From NCBI RefSeq assembly GCF_003672135.1, contig NC_039513.1:13057971-13121970 (forward strand): a DNA stretch of 64,000 nt. The letters are read 5' to 3'. A program made the position numbers and the translations under genes. Below the pieces are notes generated by a model, which saw nothing but the letters and a program-made list of their open reading frames with translations, was not told the origin of the DNA and searched no databases. Shown here one piece after another: positions 12,601-25,176 of this stretch (position 1 is the stretch's first letter; every line of letters starts with the position of its first letter). Source of the DNA: Ooceraea biroi (taxonomy: Eukaryota; Arthropoda; Insecta; Hymenoptera; Formicidae).

Positions 12601-15600
12601 ATGTGATTTTGCGAAGACAATGCAAATTGCTCGTTTCCATATCTTTCCGGAGATCGCAGTCTAAATTGTATGCACGAGACGAACGGATTTAATTCTTCGG
12701 CGAATTAAATACAAAATGTGAACTTTACGCTGCGAATAACTGGCTAAACACACAGAAAGTCAATTTTAATGACTCGTCACCTTCCCCGCTTTTTTCTTCC
12801 TCTCGTCCTTAATATGCTCGTTAGCTGTTTATTATACAGGCGGTCCGAATAGCTGCCATCTGGCAATTAAGTCGTGCGAATGACTCTTCGCGCGGTCGTG
12901 GCTCAAAATGGTCTTTCTGTCTCACGAAGGCAAATAGGAAAAAAGATAATTGGATGCATTTATAATGTGAGACGAGAGTTTGCGAAAATTAATAAGCGGA
13001 GCGCTCACAGAGATACAGAAAAGAAAACGAATCGCACGCGATTACAGAAGTGCATTATATTATACCTAAAATAGAGAAGCGTAAGAGAATACTTTCTTTT
13101 TTTCATCTTTTTTATTAATTCAAGTACAATATGTTTCTACACTTTATTCTCCAAAAAAATCAAGTTTTCTTGAATATTAAAATCACGCATCAAATTGATG
13201 TGAAAGTGCACGAATGTATCAGCATAAAATGCATTGAAATACAAATGTTTACCAGGTTCTGGCGTTAATTCTTCGAGAAACGACTCTCGCTGATATTTTC
13301 GGTAATCATTCGTCACAACCAAGTATGCTGTGCGATGTGCAAATCCACGAGTACGCTTCTCCCAACGCGGACGATGATTACGCGAGTAATCGCCCGTAAA
13401 GAAGGTTGCACAAGCACGAGTCTGCGCAAACGACGCAAGACGTCCATGTGGACGAATAAAGCGACGTTCGAATTGGCGTCGCAGAGAAATCGAGACCGAC
13501 TACTGATAGGTCCTCCTCGATCGTATTTCGTGGTTTGCACCGAAACGTGGAACTTCACCGCACTTTCACCCTCTTCTAGAATTGCGACATTCAATCTCCG
13601 AGCAAGGAGAATTGGAGATCCTAGAAGTGTCCGGTTTGCACCGAGACAGCATTTTGCTATTTACGATTTTATGGTCGATGAAAAAAAGAAAAAAAAAGAA
13701 GTGTTCAAAAGAAGCGACCACGTCACGGATTTTTGCGATCGGTCGCTAATACAAATTGCGGCGATATTTTACAGCCGCTGCTGAAACGAAAATGCGATAT
13801 TAATTCCCGTGCGGTCGGCGCGCGATCGCGCATCGTCGTGGAATATTTATTGGATTATTAATCAGGCGTAAAACCGAACCGTTCGATCAATAAGATTAAA
13901 CCTGCATGAATTAACTTCATTCGCGGCGAGCATAAACGCCCTGTTGTTTTTCTTGTTGCGATATAGTGCGTTTACATAATGTACACAGAGTGCGCGATAC
14001 TCCGCGGGATTTTAATTAATACACGCGAAACTTATCATTAACTTTATTCGTGTAATTTATCACCGTATTAGTGCGTTTATTAGTGCCGTTTCCGCGTGTC
14101 TCTTTCGCGTTCATTTGTTCCGAAGAGCAGTCAGTCATTTTCTCAGGAAAGTCGCGCGCGGTATTCCGAGATTTTCCTGTAACCGATCCAGGGCGTAATT
14201 GAATATCAAATCGATCGTAACTACTGCTGGGACCGAGGGACAGCGAACGAAACGTTAATAAAGAGATGATCCGGGGCTTGTCTGCGCTTTCCCAGCAGGA
14301 GAAACTTGTTACGCGGGCGATCAGGGCGGCGAAAAAGTCGCGCCGCAAGGAGTCGGCCGAGTAAATTTATCCCGGTTCGCGTAAATAAATTTACGATCCC
14401 GACTTACACGCATTCGCGCTGGCCATTACGGTCCGCTCCGGACAGAATTAAATCCCTCTCTCCCTCGCACTTTCCGCACGACGTTGTAAATCTGGTTTCG
14501 ATGACGGTTACGTGTCTATCGAAGACAAGCGATCAATCACTCGCTGCGCTGCGCTCCGCGAGCGAGCGAGCAGAATGAGCCGTCAGTCCGCCGCTGTTAC
14601 TTTTTGCTTTTCTTCTTCCAACGCCTTCGTCGTCTTCCCTCGCAACGAACGAAAACGAAACGGTTCTGTCTACCGCTTTCGAAAGTGTTGGCAGAAACGG
14701 AGTGTAGCCACCGCGGTCGTGAAGTCTTGACCGAGATTTGCAGATCTCCCGCGCGCGATTCGTATAATGACGGGACTGCCACGTGAATTTCTCCTCTCAA
14801 GGCGCGAGATAATGAATTGTCATTAGCGTACGATACTTAATAATCATCTCGTCGCGACCGCGGCGGCGGGATAGCGCGCGAGGCGAGGGATTGTTCGCGC
14901 TAATCGTAGGATACACTCTCTCGTTTCACGCTCTCACTTTGGGAGAGATATCATTTATCTGCACCTTGTAACTCACCTTTGCCGGGACGACGTTTCTCCT
15001 GTCCCGACCCACTGCTCCATTAAATCGCCGGAATGATCTTCGATACGGGATCTGCGATGCGCGATCTCCCCTACGCGGTCTCTTATATACATCGCGCTTC
15101 TCGTCGTATCTTATCAGGATCGGAAACTGGCCTGGAGCCGCGTCGGCGAGCACGCGTTCGTTTGTAACTCATTCGTTCAGGAATGCAACTCGGTCAAGCA
15201 TTCGCAGTTTTGTCGCAGCATTCGATATTCTCCACGCGTATATTCGTACGTGCGCCGCGTATTTCGCACCGCCACGCACGTTCCAGCTCCATCGCGAGTC
15301 GCTCTCCGGGAGAGAAATTGCGATTAGCCGAGGGATCCTCGCCAGCGGACTGGGAGAGCACGCTGAACCAGTGTGTTGACCACCTCCTCATGGTGACGAT
15401 CGCTGCTGCTGTCTTACGGTGCTCGGCGCTTGTAATGGCGCGCACGCATCATGCGTACGATGATGATTTCGCAAAGCGTGCGCACTTTTGTAGAAAGTCT
15501 CGGGAATTCCTCTGCCCGCGGCGCGTCTCGGCGCGTATCGATGCAAAAATACACCGCGATGGATTAACCTGAATCACAACCGAGTTATCACAATCGAGGA

Positions 15601-16889
15601 TTTTTATTGAACCAGGAGAGGGGAAGAATTTTAAGTTGATTGAGTAATTCCGCTTTCATTTCAACTTTTATTTCTCGAATTTATTTGTAAACTAGTTTTC
15701 GAAGTAATTTACAAAGTAATTACTTTTCCTATTCTATATTTATAGAATTTTTTAATATGTTTGATATTCTCTATTAAAATCATGCAGAGATTTAAACTTA
15801 AATTTTACTTAAATTTAAATTTAATTAGATTTCAATTTTTCTTGGAACAGTTCTATCGCTCGTTCTTTTCAAGCTTTAATCCATCCAACTTCGCCGAATC
15901 GCCATAGCCATTACAAAGTTCTGCAATCTTTTTTCCCCCTGAAAAATTCGTTGTACCTTTATACTTCAACTTGAATTCACTCGATCTAAAAAGTTCCGCT
16001 CAGATTTCGCTTTAACGAATTCGCTTAAGCGATCTCGATCGAAATGAATATCGGGGTCTTTAAAGAAGAGACCCCGTCGTGCGGCTCCAGCTGCGCATTC
16101 AAGCCTCGATGAAGGAAAAAGGGGTGCGGTCCGTAATTAGTACGGCTACTTGGCACGTACAATTAGACGAAAGTGTCTACGTGCGCGGATGCAGCATCTC
16201 GGTATAATACCGTACGGTAGCCGAGACTCGCGAGAATTGGAGCGTGCCTCTCGTGAGTGACGGCCGAGGGACGTCCATTACAGCCGCGCGACGCGCCGTG
16301 AAAAAGCTGTCCCCGCGAAAAAGCCGCGAAACGGAGCCGCATAACAGAACCGGCAGAACGCCGGCGGACTTCTGGTTCCATGACCGCGGATGCGTGCAGT
16401 CCGCGCTTCTGACCGCTCTCTCCCATCTATCTGGTCGCGAATAGCTCGCGTCTGTATCGAGACGGATTCGATACTTCATATAGATATGGCTGTGAAAGCG
16501 AAAAATCTGTGCAGCACCGTTGGAAGATCTTGATACCTTATGTATCGGTGTATCGTTAGTTAGAACTTTGAATATATAATATAAATGAATCTTTCCACGA
16601 GAACATTGAAAAATTGAGTCTAGAAATATGGAATAGGATATGAAATAAAATAAATAGAAAATAAATATTAAAATATTAATATTAATATTAAAAAATAAAT
16701 AGAAAATATAAAATTTATCTCAAGAAGTGTATGTAACAATGTTGTGGGTAATTAAGTATCTCTTGACGATAACATTGACAATATTGCTATTGAAGACCAT
16801 ATATTTTTCGACACTGATTTCGATAACAAGACTGGTAACTGACATTTCTGCTCTCAACTTTGAACATGTTTGTAGCTTGTGACAGCCCG
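3694..16889. other. long non-coding stretch, no confirmed gene
   Basis: About 13 kb without a supportable gene. It alternates CpG-rich patches (for example 8380-8560, 14850-15560) with AT-rich ones (4560-4740, 7680-7800, 15640-15860). Contents noted are GA-rich tracts at 8305-8345, a short hairpin at 16052-16076, and open frames at 10465-10665 and 13137-13499 (minus) discussed as weak candidates. It is most simply intergenic or intronic sequence of a long plus-strand gene. Confidence 0.5.
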
Positions 16890-16924
16890 TGTAACGCGAG
16901 CGTGATTTTCTGTTGCAGGTGAGT
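16890..16924 (+). other. candidate recursive splice site (3'ss directly followed by 5'ss)
   Basis: A branch-like GTAAC (about 16891) precedes a pyrimidine-rich stretch ending TTCTGTTGCAG at 16918. The next six bases are GTGAGT (16919-16924), a near-consensus 5' splice site. A 3' splice site regenerating a 5' splice site with no exon between is the definition of a ratcheting point in long Drosophila introns. A second donor lies 63 nt downstream, so the site may instead bound a small exon. No transcript evidence is available here. Confidence 0.55.
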
Positions 16925-16981
16925 CGAAAAGCAGATCCTTACCTAGAACCACTCGTCTAGAACGGGACCGCAATGTACGAG
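16919..16981 (+). other. candidate 63-nt RS exon / microexon
   Basis: The interval is bounded by the acceptor TTGCAG at 16918 and a strong donor, GAG|GTGAGTGT, at 16982. It is 63 nt long, a multiple of three. Two frames are closed (TGA at once, and TAG after 13 codons). The frame starting at the third base is open throughout and reads ESKSRSLPRTTRLERDRNVR. An ATG at 16973 gives MYE before the donor if the exon were 5'-terminal coding. With GTGAGT at both its first base and just after its last base, it matches the RS-exon layout in which two donors compete. Whether it is retained is unknown. Confidence 0.45.
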
Positions 16982-16987
16982 GTGAGT

Positions 16988-19900
16988 GTCAAGCGATGAA
17001 ACATTCTTTTCTAGCAGTCCTCGTTTTCTCTCGCGAGAATTTTCCTTTTCGCGTACAGAAAATTTATGTTCCGCTAGTGAAAAAATGTGAATCGAGAAAT
17101 CGTTGTACGTCAAAGTCAAGAAGCATTAGAATCTCGCGTTGCGCTGAAATGAAAATGAAGTTTCTTACTGATGTCTCTTGATCGTAATTAATCGAGTGAT
17201 AGCCACTCAACATTGTTCAAGCTTCTGTTTAACATTCCGCCCGCTTGCGTAAAACTCGTCACTAACACGCGGCCCACACTTGTCGCCTCTGTAGTTTCTG
17301 CGGAGAACAATACCGCTCGTTGAATAAGGTGACAACGGATCTACAATGGCAGTTACATGTATTCGCTAAGTGAGGAAAAATTAGCCTCTTTGTCTTCGAC
17401 GACTTTGCCTTGTAAGAGGAATAATGTTCTAAGTATGAGCGCGAGCGTACGAGCGATATGCGATAATATGTTAATTCGTGTAAATATCACGATATTGCGT
17501 TCTACAAAGTTCTATTACCTTGCGAAGTCCGCGGTTGCAAATTCTAGCGATAAAAACAGACTTGAAACATAACGCAAAACTAGTTGTTGCAAGTTGTTGT
17601 TTGATGAAACTGCACGTTTTGCTCGACGAGAATCAGTTTCAAGGATAAGGAAGGTTTGAATTAATCATACTTCGTGGGTGACATCATAAATGCGATTTGC
17701 GTTATGCAATCGTGGAAGGTGACGTCAAAATTACAACGGTAAAGAAGAGATATAGAGAGCAGGCGAAAGTGTGATGATAATGAGCATTGTCCAGTCCTGA
17801 TTCGTTGTCTCTTCAATGCGCATTGTTAATTATGCACTGCTGTGTTGAAGGTAAATCGATTGCAAGGTCGGAATCCCGTAGGCGTGAGGCTAATGATAGG
17901 ATTAATTCACGAGGCGATTAATTAAGCAGGCAAAAGCCCTTGGCATTCCTGTCATTCTCATTAATAATGATCACCATATTCGCATAAATGCAAAACTAAT
18001 ATTTCTCATTCGCAGACACATGGATTCGATAGAATTAATTTATAAAATGCACGTTTTTATATACAAGAACTTGCGTTATCCGACAGATGGAATTTCAATA
18101 AGAAAAACTTGGATATATATAACATTTATATAACATTTGCCCTGTGCACGTTTCGTGAAATGTTAAAAAGTGCTGATTCGATTTACATATCCGTGAAAGA
18201 GACTGACTTCCTCTTTCTCTCTTCGAAAGTCCGCGTAGTTTTCATTTTCCACGTTCGCAATTTCGTTCACCAAATCAGCGACGCGAGAATGGAATTTACG
18301 ATGGGTGGAGACGTGCTGACGCATTTTTACTTTCCTGGCCCTTTCGCACCGTAAAAGTTTAATTGTTCGTCGGACGACTAAATTAGATTTTTTCCGCTTG
18401 CCGCATTTTCCTGCGATGTCCCTCAGCCCTCGGAAAAGTCGACAACTTTCCAGTGCTAAAATATTCGTAATTTTTGCACATAATTTATCATGGCATTAAT
18501 GAAAGAAATATTTTGCGTGAACAAGATCGAATCATAAACAATAACAATTTTTAGGAACGACACTTCAGGATTATTTCATATTAATATTCGATATTCAAAG
18601 AAATTCAAAGTTTCGAAAAATAAAAGAATACACTTTTCTCATAATTAAACATTATATATATTTACGTTTACATATTTCCTGGATTTGATATTGTATGTTG
18701 AAAAAATCTAAGAAACTGCAAGTTATTTATCAAATGTTGGAGAGGCTGGATCCTAATGCAGAAGGCAACTTTATCGACGTTATGAACGAGAATCTGCAGA
18801 CCAGCATGTGGCGTCGGTTACGGCTCGCGTTGGAAACGCGACTGCGCTCGCTGATAGCGGATAAAACAGAGATCTCTCTGAATTAGTAACTTTACTGCTA
18901 TTTACAGTGATATTGCAGCGATGCACCATTAATTACTTCATTAACTAATTTTCTAACGTTTAATTGAATTATCAATATTAATTTCCGATAATACCAGTAA
19001 TTATCGATATAACATTTCCATTTAATTAACTTTTTTATACATTACATGCGTTACATTTAAAATGGAGAAATACAGGAAATTTTAAATAAAATTAAATTAA
19101 TTAACAGCATTATGTTAAAACCAGAAACAAAGAGCAATCAGCTAATAAAAGCATGACGATTGCTGCACATCCGAATAACTTAACGAATAATTGTCAGACT
19201 CTCTCGAAATTATCTGTATACGGTATACAATAATTACAGTTCTCGCGGAAAGATTGTTTTTCTCGCAGACGCAGATGAAGTTTCGCTTGGATGAGGAATC
19301 ATTCTCCTTGACTCCTCCAGAATGACGAGCGCGAATGGCCTCGTAATCAAAGACACGTACGGCACCGCCTCGTTAATTACCGCTGGTAATCACCGCATAT
19401 CCAAAGTCGTCGTGACGCACGTTTGGCGTCGAGCTCACGCCGCGTCAGAGAAGATTCTTTCGCGTGTGCCATCGTGCGAATATCGTACGAGCGGCCGTTA
19501 ATGGTGTCGTACACCCCCTACAAGGTAGGCGATGAAGATCATCGTACATGTCGGCGGATCGTCGTATATGGTCATCCGTCTATCCGTCCGTTGATCCACT
19601 CGTCGGATCGTTGACCGTTGCGAGGTGATACCGTATTCTTCAGCTCACTACTCGTTCGCTCGTCCGCTCGCTCGCAGGCAAATCAATTTCCACTTAAAGT
19701 CCGCTTAGAGCTGATTTCCTCGTGTTCCGCCCGTAAACGCGCGTTACGCCTTTCTATCTGTCCGTATCTGCGCGCGAGATTTATCCTCGCGCGAATACGC
19801 GGAATCGCGTGACTTTCGCGGAAATTGCTTCCCGCATCGCTCCGGCTAACGATCCCGCGGGATTCCCGCTATTTCATTAAGCCTCACCCCCGCGGAAATT

Positions 19901-22900
19901 AAGCGCGAGTGCGCTTCTTCGTCGTCGTCGTCGTCTTCCTCTTCTTCTTCTTCTTGCGTTACCGGCAATCGTGCAATGGTCCACGCCGGTGGTCCGCCGT
20001 CATTGATATCCGCGGTTTAACCGCAGTTTCATCGCGCGTCTTTAGTCGTGACGGTCCACGGGAGATCTTTATGAAGGCCACTACTCTATGCTGATTCGCT
20101 AACTCGGTACACTCGCTGTGAGTGCCTCCCGATCATTTGAGTTTTAAGAGTTAATTGCGAATTTCCACGTGACCACGCGAATCCTTAGCTTTCGAAATTT
20201 GCACCAGAAAATCACATTTTCTCTTCTAGAAAAATGCTTTGAACAAAGCTACTTATTCTAGAATTTATTTCAAGATTTATTTATCTTGAAATTCTTACTG
20301 TTTATATGGCATTCAAATATAGCACTTGTGGTCCATGTTACATCACGCTTTCGTGGTCGATTTTATTTTACGTTCAAGCGGTTGTAAATGTCTTACACGT
20401 GTGCGGTGAACGTTTTCCGTGGATTGATCGAAGAAGCATGGCAAACTTGTGTTTCTCTCGACGAACAAATTGCCGAGAAAGCGTTCAAGAGTCAACTGAT
20501 GGTTACTGAAACTTGTCGCTGCTCTCGCGGCTGCTTCATCGCGTTAACACATCGTGCTGCAGCTATACCTTCCACTCTTAAATCCCGCTGCTTTCCCACG
20601 TTGGTCTCGTCGAGCGACCTCCATCTATCTTTCAGCAAAGCGACGCGCTTATTCAATGCCGCAGCGTTATCCCGCCTAAATGCCCTTAGAAGCTCTTCCA
20701 GTTTGCGCTAAGTGGCCTCCGTGGCAGTCTTGTTGTAGAAAAATTCATCCGCGGCTGCGGTTAACTTATGAGCGCGCCGCGGAGGCCGCACTTCCGCAGA
20801 ACCTTGTTTGAGCAAATAGCACACTCGAGCGTACGATAAACATAATTACAGCGATCCACTTGAAGAGCAGATTATGCACATATTACTTATTAATATTAAT
20901 CAGTCTCGACATTAACATTAATAATAATTGTTGAAATAATGAGTGCATTTGGTGCTTACGCAATGCATGCATTTCGACGAAAGCTTGACATTCATTATTT
21001 ATCGTCTATTCGCGAGCGCGGAGTAATTAGCAATTAATTAACAACATTCGAGGAAGAAGGCAGATTAATTCCCTCGCGAGTACATTTCCTTCTTCCTAGC
21101 AATTGTTAATTGTTGATTAATCTGATAATAGCTCGTGCCGCGTTCTCATTCGTTTCGTCGCGACTGATTGACGGCGAGATTCACCGCGAAACGCAAGGGA
21201 GGCCACTCCACCGAGGTCCGCGCAACGAGGTTCTGCAATGTCACGAGCAACGAGCTAACGCACAATGCCCGTCGTGTCGCGGGAGAGGGAGAAAGTGTTG
21301 TAACGTAACAGGAATTGCACAACGATCGTGAATGGCCGTTGCCGATGCGATTTCATACTCACAAATTAATCTTCTGCTTTCAATCTGTAACGATAATTGC
21401 GAACGCGCGCGTGCGCCCGCCGCGATAGCGGCTTTTCCGGTTCGCCACCATCTTTGCGATTTTTGCAAACCGGGAAAATTCGCCGATGACAGATCGCATC
21501 GTATCGCATCCCGGGAGTTTGTCGGAGCTCCCGAGCATCCTCTACTGGTTGCGCAATTACGTATTACTTCCCTTTTCTCTCCTCATCCCGCCGCTCCTGT
21601 CTCGCCTCGCCCTCTCATTTTTCTCTCCGCGTCCGATTTCTTCGTATCACTCTTCCAGGGACATTGCCGGATGCTTCGATTTCTCTTTTGCGTTAGCGAC
21701 GGAGGACCGTCGAGTTGGAAATCGCGAAACGCATGATAGAATCTTCTCTTGCTCCAAAAAGAAGGACAGAGACGGATATTGCGTGTCTCGCCGCTTACTT
21801 GTCGCTGCTGATTAAACTGGAGTTGCACTCGACGTGTGATGAGTGATAATGATGCAAATTGAGAGCAGACGATCGATATGAACACGCGATTCTCCGGCAA
21901 GAAGCAAGATCCACCGCTCGTCATAATTATTGCACATAACTTACAATGCGGCCGTTCCGCGCGCGACGTCGATACGCGCTCGAAACCGCGCGCGGTAGCG
22001 AATTAATACCTGTCGGAGATACAAGCTACTACCAAGGCACACCTCGTAATTCCGAAGCGATATCCTGAAAGTGGCATAAAAAAGGGTATCCAACGATGCA
22101 CCTGGACTCATCGTGCAACCGAAGTTTACGTTCCGAGCGAGATACAGAGGCTGCACTGTTAACTTGGCACTGCGCCTTCTCTCGAACCGCGTCTGCATTA
22201 AATCACTCTCGTCATGAGTAGACGGGGAGATGAAGGGCAAATGAGTAAAAAAGACTGCAGCTGCCGAGAAATGGAGAACGCTCGTCATTGCTAATTAACT
22301 TGATTACCAGATCGATTAAGGAAACGAAAAGAACGTGTTCTCGAGAGAATCTTCGCTTTGCCAAATAGGTACAGAATTTCTCTCTCAAAGCTCGACACTT
22401 TTTTCTAACCATTACGAAGAGAAATATATAAAGACGCTTTGAAGGAAGCAAAGAGAGCCTCGTGGTACCTTTGAAGGTATCGCAAGAAATCCTTCGAGGG
22501 TAACGGTAATTCTTCCCGAGTTTCAAGTCTTGCGCTTCAATATCTCGCCGTTTCGTTGACTTTGTAGAACGGAATAGCGTCGCAAAAGGACGAAAGAGAG
22601 AGAGAGAGATTGTTAAACGCTTAAAGCGGTATCTATAAATTTATCCTTAAACGTCGGCGAGTGCATTCCGGGGGGAGGGAGGAAAGTGGAATTTCTATCT
22701 CGCGCGAGACACGACAGATAAAGGGAGGAGTTGCCGCCGAGAAACGCCGGCTACTTTAGACGGTGTTGCTTTTTTTTCGCTCGGTTTTTTTTATTCAGGG
22801 CTTGTCACGATGCAAATAAGTTGGACGCAAATGCTCGCTCGCCTTCGGCGAGCGGAGGTAACGGAAGTCGCATGCTCACGACGGCCGTGAATCGCGCGCG

Positions 22901-25176
22901 CCCCGTTATGTTTCCTGCGCGACGCGAGGCGTTCCGGCGCCTCCGCGCACGTGCGTCCCTATTAATTCACGCGAGAGTTCCCCGTGTAAAATCCTGGTCG
23001 GAGACCGTCGCGTCGCTTTTAAGCTCGGAATAAAGCGTGCTTCTGCGAATCAGTGAGTTTCAGGCCGCTGATGCCTCCTCTGCTGAACAACGAAGCCGGT
23101 TCCTGTTCGTTACTAAACGATACAGGAATCATCCGTCTCAATAGTCTGGATATAGATGCATTATAAAAGAAATCGAGCTGACGGATGAATTTTCGAAATA
23201 TTTTTCTTTACTCGAATATAAATTTGGTATTTCTTGGTCTTTCTTATAATTTCTATATTTTTTATCGATAAAGAAACTGTTTTTGTTAGGTTTTTTAAAG
23301 AGGTAGTCTTCGCAAATTATTTTACGAGATACATGGACACGTGCTGCCAGAATCCAGCATCTCGCTGGAGCCTGCCGGGCTGCAGAGTATTCCGCTCCAA
23401 TTTTAGATTCTGTTACCGAGCAGCCGGGCCTCGGCGTATTATATTCGACGTTCCGGAAATAAAGTCGCCTTCCAGCATCGCGCGCACCTACATGCGATGA
23501 CTTCCGTCTCGTTTCAGGACGTTTTGTTTGTTTCTCCGTTACCATCGTACGGCTACGTGTCCATTGCACACGCCGCACGTGGAGAATCATAAAGTGGAGA
23601 CGTTTCGACGTGGAAACTTACGTGAATGAAATATCTGATCAGAGTCGAGGCCAGATATCGCACGACACTTGCTTCATCTGTCTCATTAACGGTGTAAGAT
23701 CCAAAATGATCATCAGGCTAGCCAGCTCCTTCCTTTCGCCTAATTTGAGACCCTAATTCAATCTCTGCATATTTTCAATTCCGACTCGACCTCTTGACCT
23801 CAGGAATGACTCGGACGACCTCCTCCTCGCAAATAGGCACGAATTCCGAGCGGTCGCTGTGGTGTCGCCGGACATTTGGACGGCCTGAGGCACCATCGGT
23901 CGATCGGCTTCCAATCGACAATCCAGTGGATCCAGCAAATACCGCGAGCGATGGTAGCAGGTGGACAGCGTGGACAGCGTGGTCAGTGGACACTCAAGGC
24001 CTCGGTGCTATCGAATTACGCGCAGTTCATATCGCGCACTCCCGATGTGCCTTTAATCCCAGTAGCTTTATCCTGGACGCTCTTTGAGATCCCTGCTGCA
24101 CTCTCGAGACTCCCCGGGCACACCACGTCCGATAAATTCCGCGTTAAATGTCGCGGTCTCCGATCACGATCGCGAGGAGAGGAAACGCTGGAAGCGGAAC
24201 GTGGTAGCTTTCCAAGGACGCGGTGCGAGCACGCTCGGGCTCGAATTACACGCGTCGCGTATCGCTCGGATGACTGGGATCGCTGAGATTGTGCAGTTAC
24301 AATTGCCGGCTTGGATGGTGAAGCGTAGGATTTTTCTGTTCCCGATGCGAGATGATACTCGCTCGCTGGCAACCGCGTTACGTCGCGCGGAATCCGACGC
24401 GCTCGTGACGTTTCACGCGTCGGTCTTTTGTTCACTTTGCATTCGCGGCTATTTTAATCATCAAGTATGATAGAGTAATTTTTCCATCAATATTTTATTA
24501 TCATCCAAGACATTTTTCCAGACATTACATACGTACTAATGCTTCGTATAATACAATTTATCGAATCTCTGCGTGACGTTAGTAATGTTACGCGGATATT
24601 AACGCTGTTGATGCGAGCGTAATCGTGGCTTAATTAATACGCGCGAGACAAATTGATATTTTAATTGCCGGCCGGAAAATACCGCGTGACAAAGCGCCGG
24701 CTTCACGGTATTTACTCGTCGCGCACGTTAAAAGGTGGAGAGGTCCGTACGGCGGATAAGAACGCCACGAGAGACGACCAGGATGCAGGAGGAGGAAAGT
24801 AAAAAGAGGAGGACAATCGCGCTGCCATCCCGGAGAAAGAAAATGAACGGAGGGCGTGCGAAAAACACGAGGGAGGAGACGTGGAAGACAAAGAGAGCGC
24901 GACGAGTCTGCCTCTCGCGTGATGACTCATTTACGGCAACATACGTCACCGGCGAATTAACGCGGAGACGCTGCGGGATTTCTTTCTCCACGTTTAGCTC
25001 GCAAAGGCGCCGGTCATCCCATCGTCTGGTCCTTTTTGTCGAAAGGAACGGTGAGAACGGCGAGATTCACGAAACTGTCGAATGAATCTCCTCCGAGTCT
25101 TCGTAACTCGCAAGAGTCTATCAACGCCGCTTGCAATCAGACGCCTTTTTATTTAGCACGTTTGGAAATGATGGTA
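16988..25176. other. non-coding stretch, AT-rich and GC-rich blocks
   Basis: No well-supported gene. It contains AT-rich sequence at 18500-19260, (GTC)n/(CTT)n simple sequence at about 19917-19955, a GA tract at 22593-22609 and triple GTGGACAGC-like short tandem copies near 23953-23977. One small ATG-initiated frame at 18695-18886 is listed separately as a weak candidate. Other open frames look like chance in GC-rich DNA. Confidence 0.5.
18695..18886 (+). CDS. weak candidate small ORF or terminal exon (63 aa)
   Basis: An ATG at 18695 opens a 63-codon frame ending at TAG 18884-18886. The product would be helical-looking and charged (for example MLERLDPNAEGNF, then RRLRLALETRLRSL), with balanced amino-acid use, unlike the Arg/Ser-rich chance frames nearby. 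It sits in AT-rich DNA, where a codon-like block stands out, and an AATAAA occurs 200 nt downstream at 19085-19090. Against it: the start context is poor (TTGT before ATG), 63 codons can occur by chance, and I recognise no family. It could be a terminal exon, a decayed repeat-derived fragment or nothing. Confidence 0.2.
   Translation: MLKKSKKLQVIYQMLERLDPNAEGNFIDVMNENLQTSMWRRLRLALETRLRSLIADKTEISLN

Noticed and set aside
22764..22800. Strong acceptor-like T-rich tract ending TTTATTCAG
   Set aside because: No donor or coding frame follows at a plausible distance; T-rich tracts with AG are common by chance.
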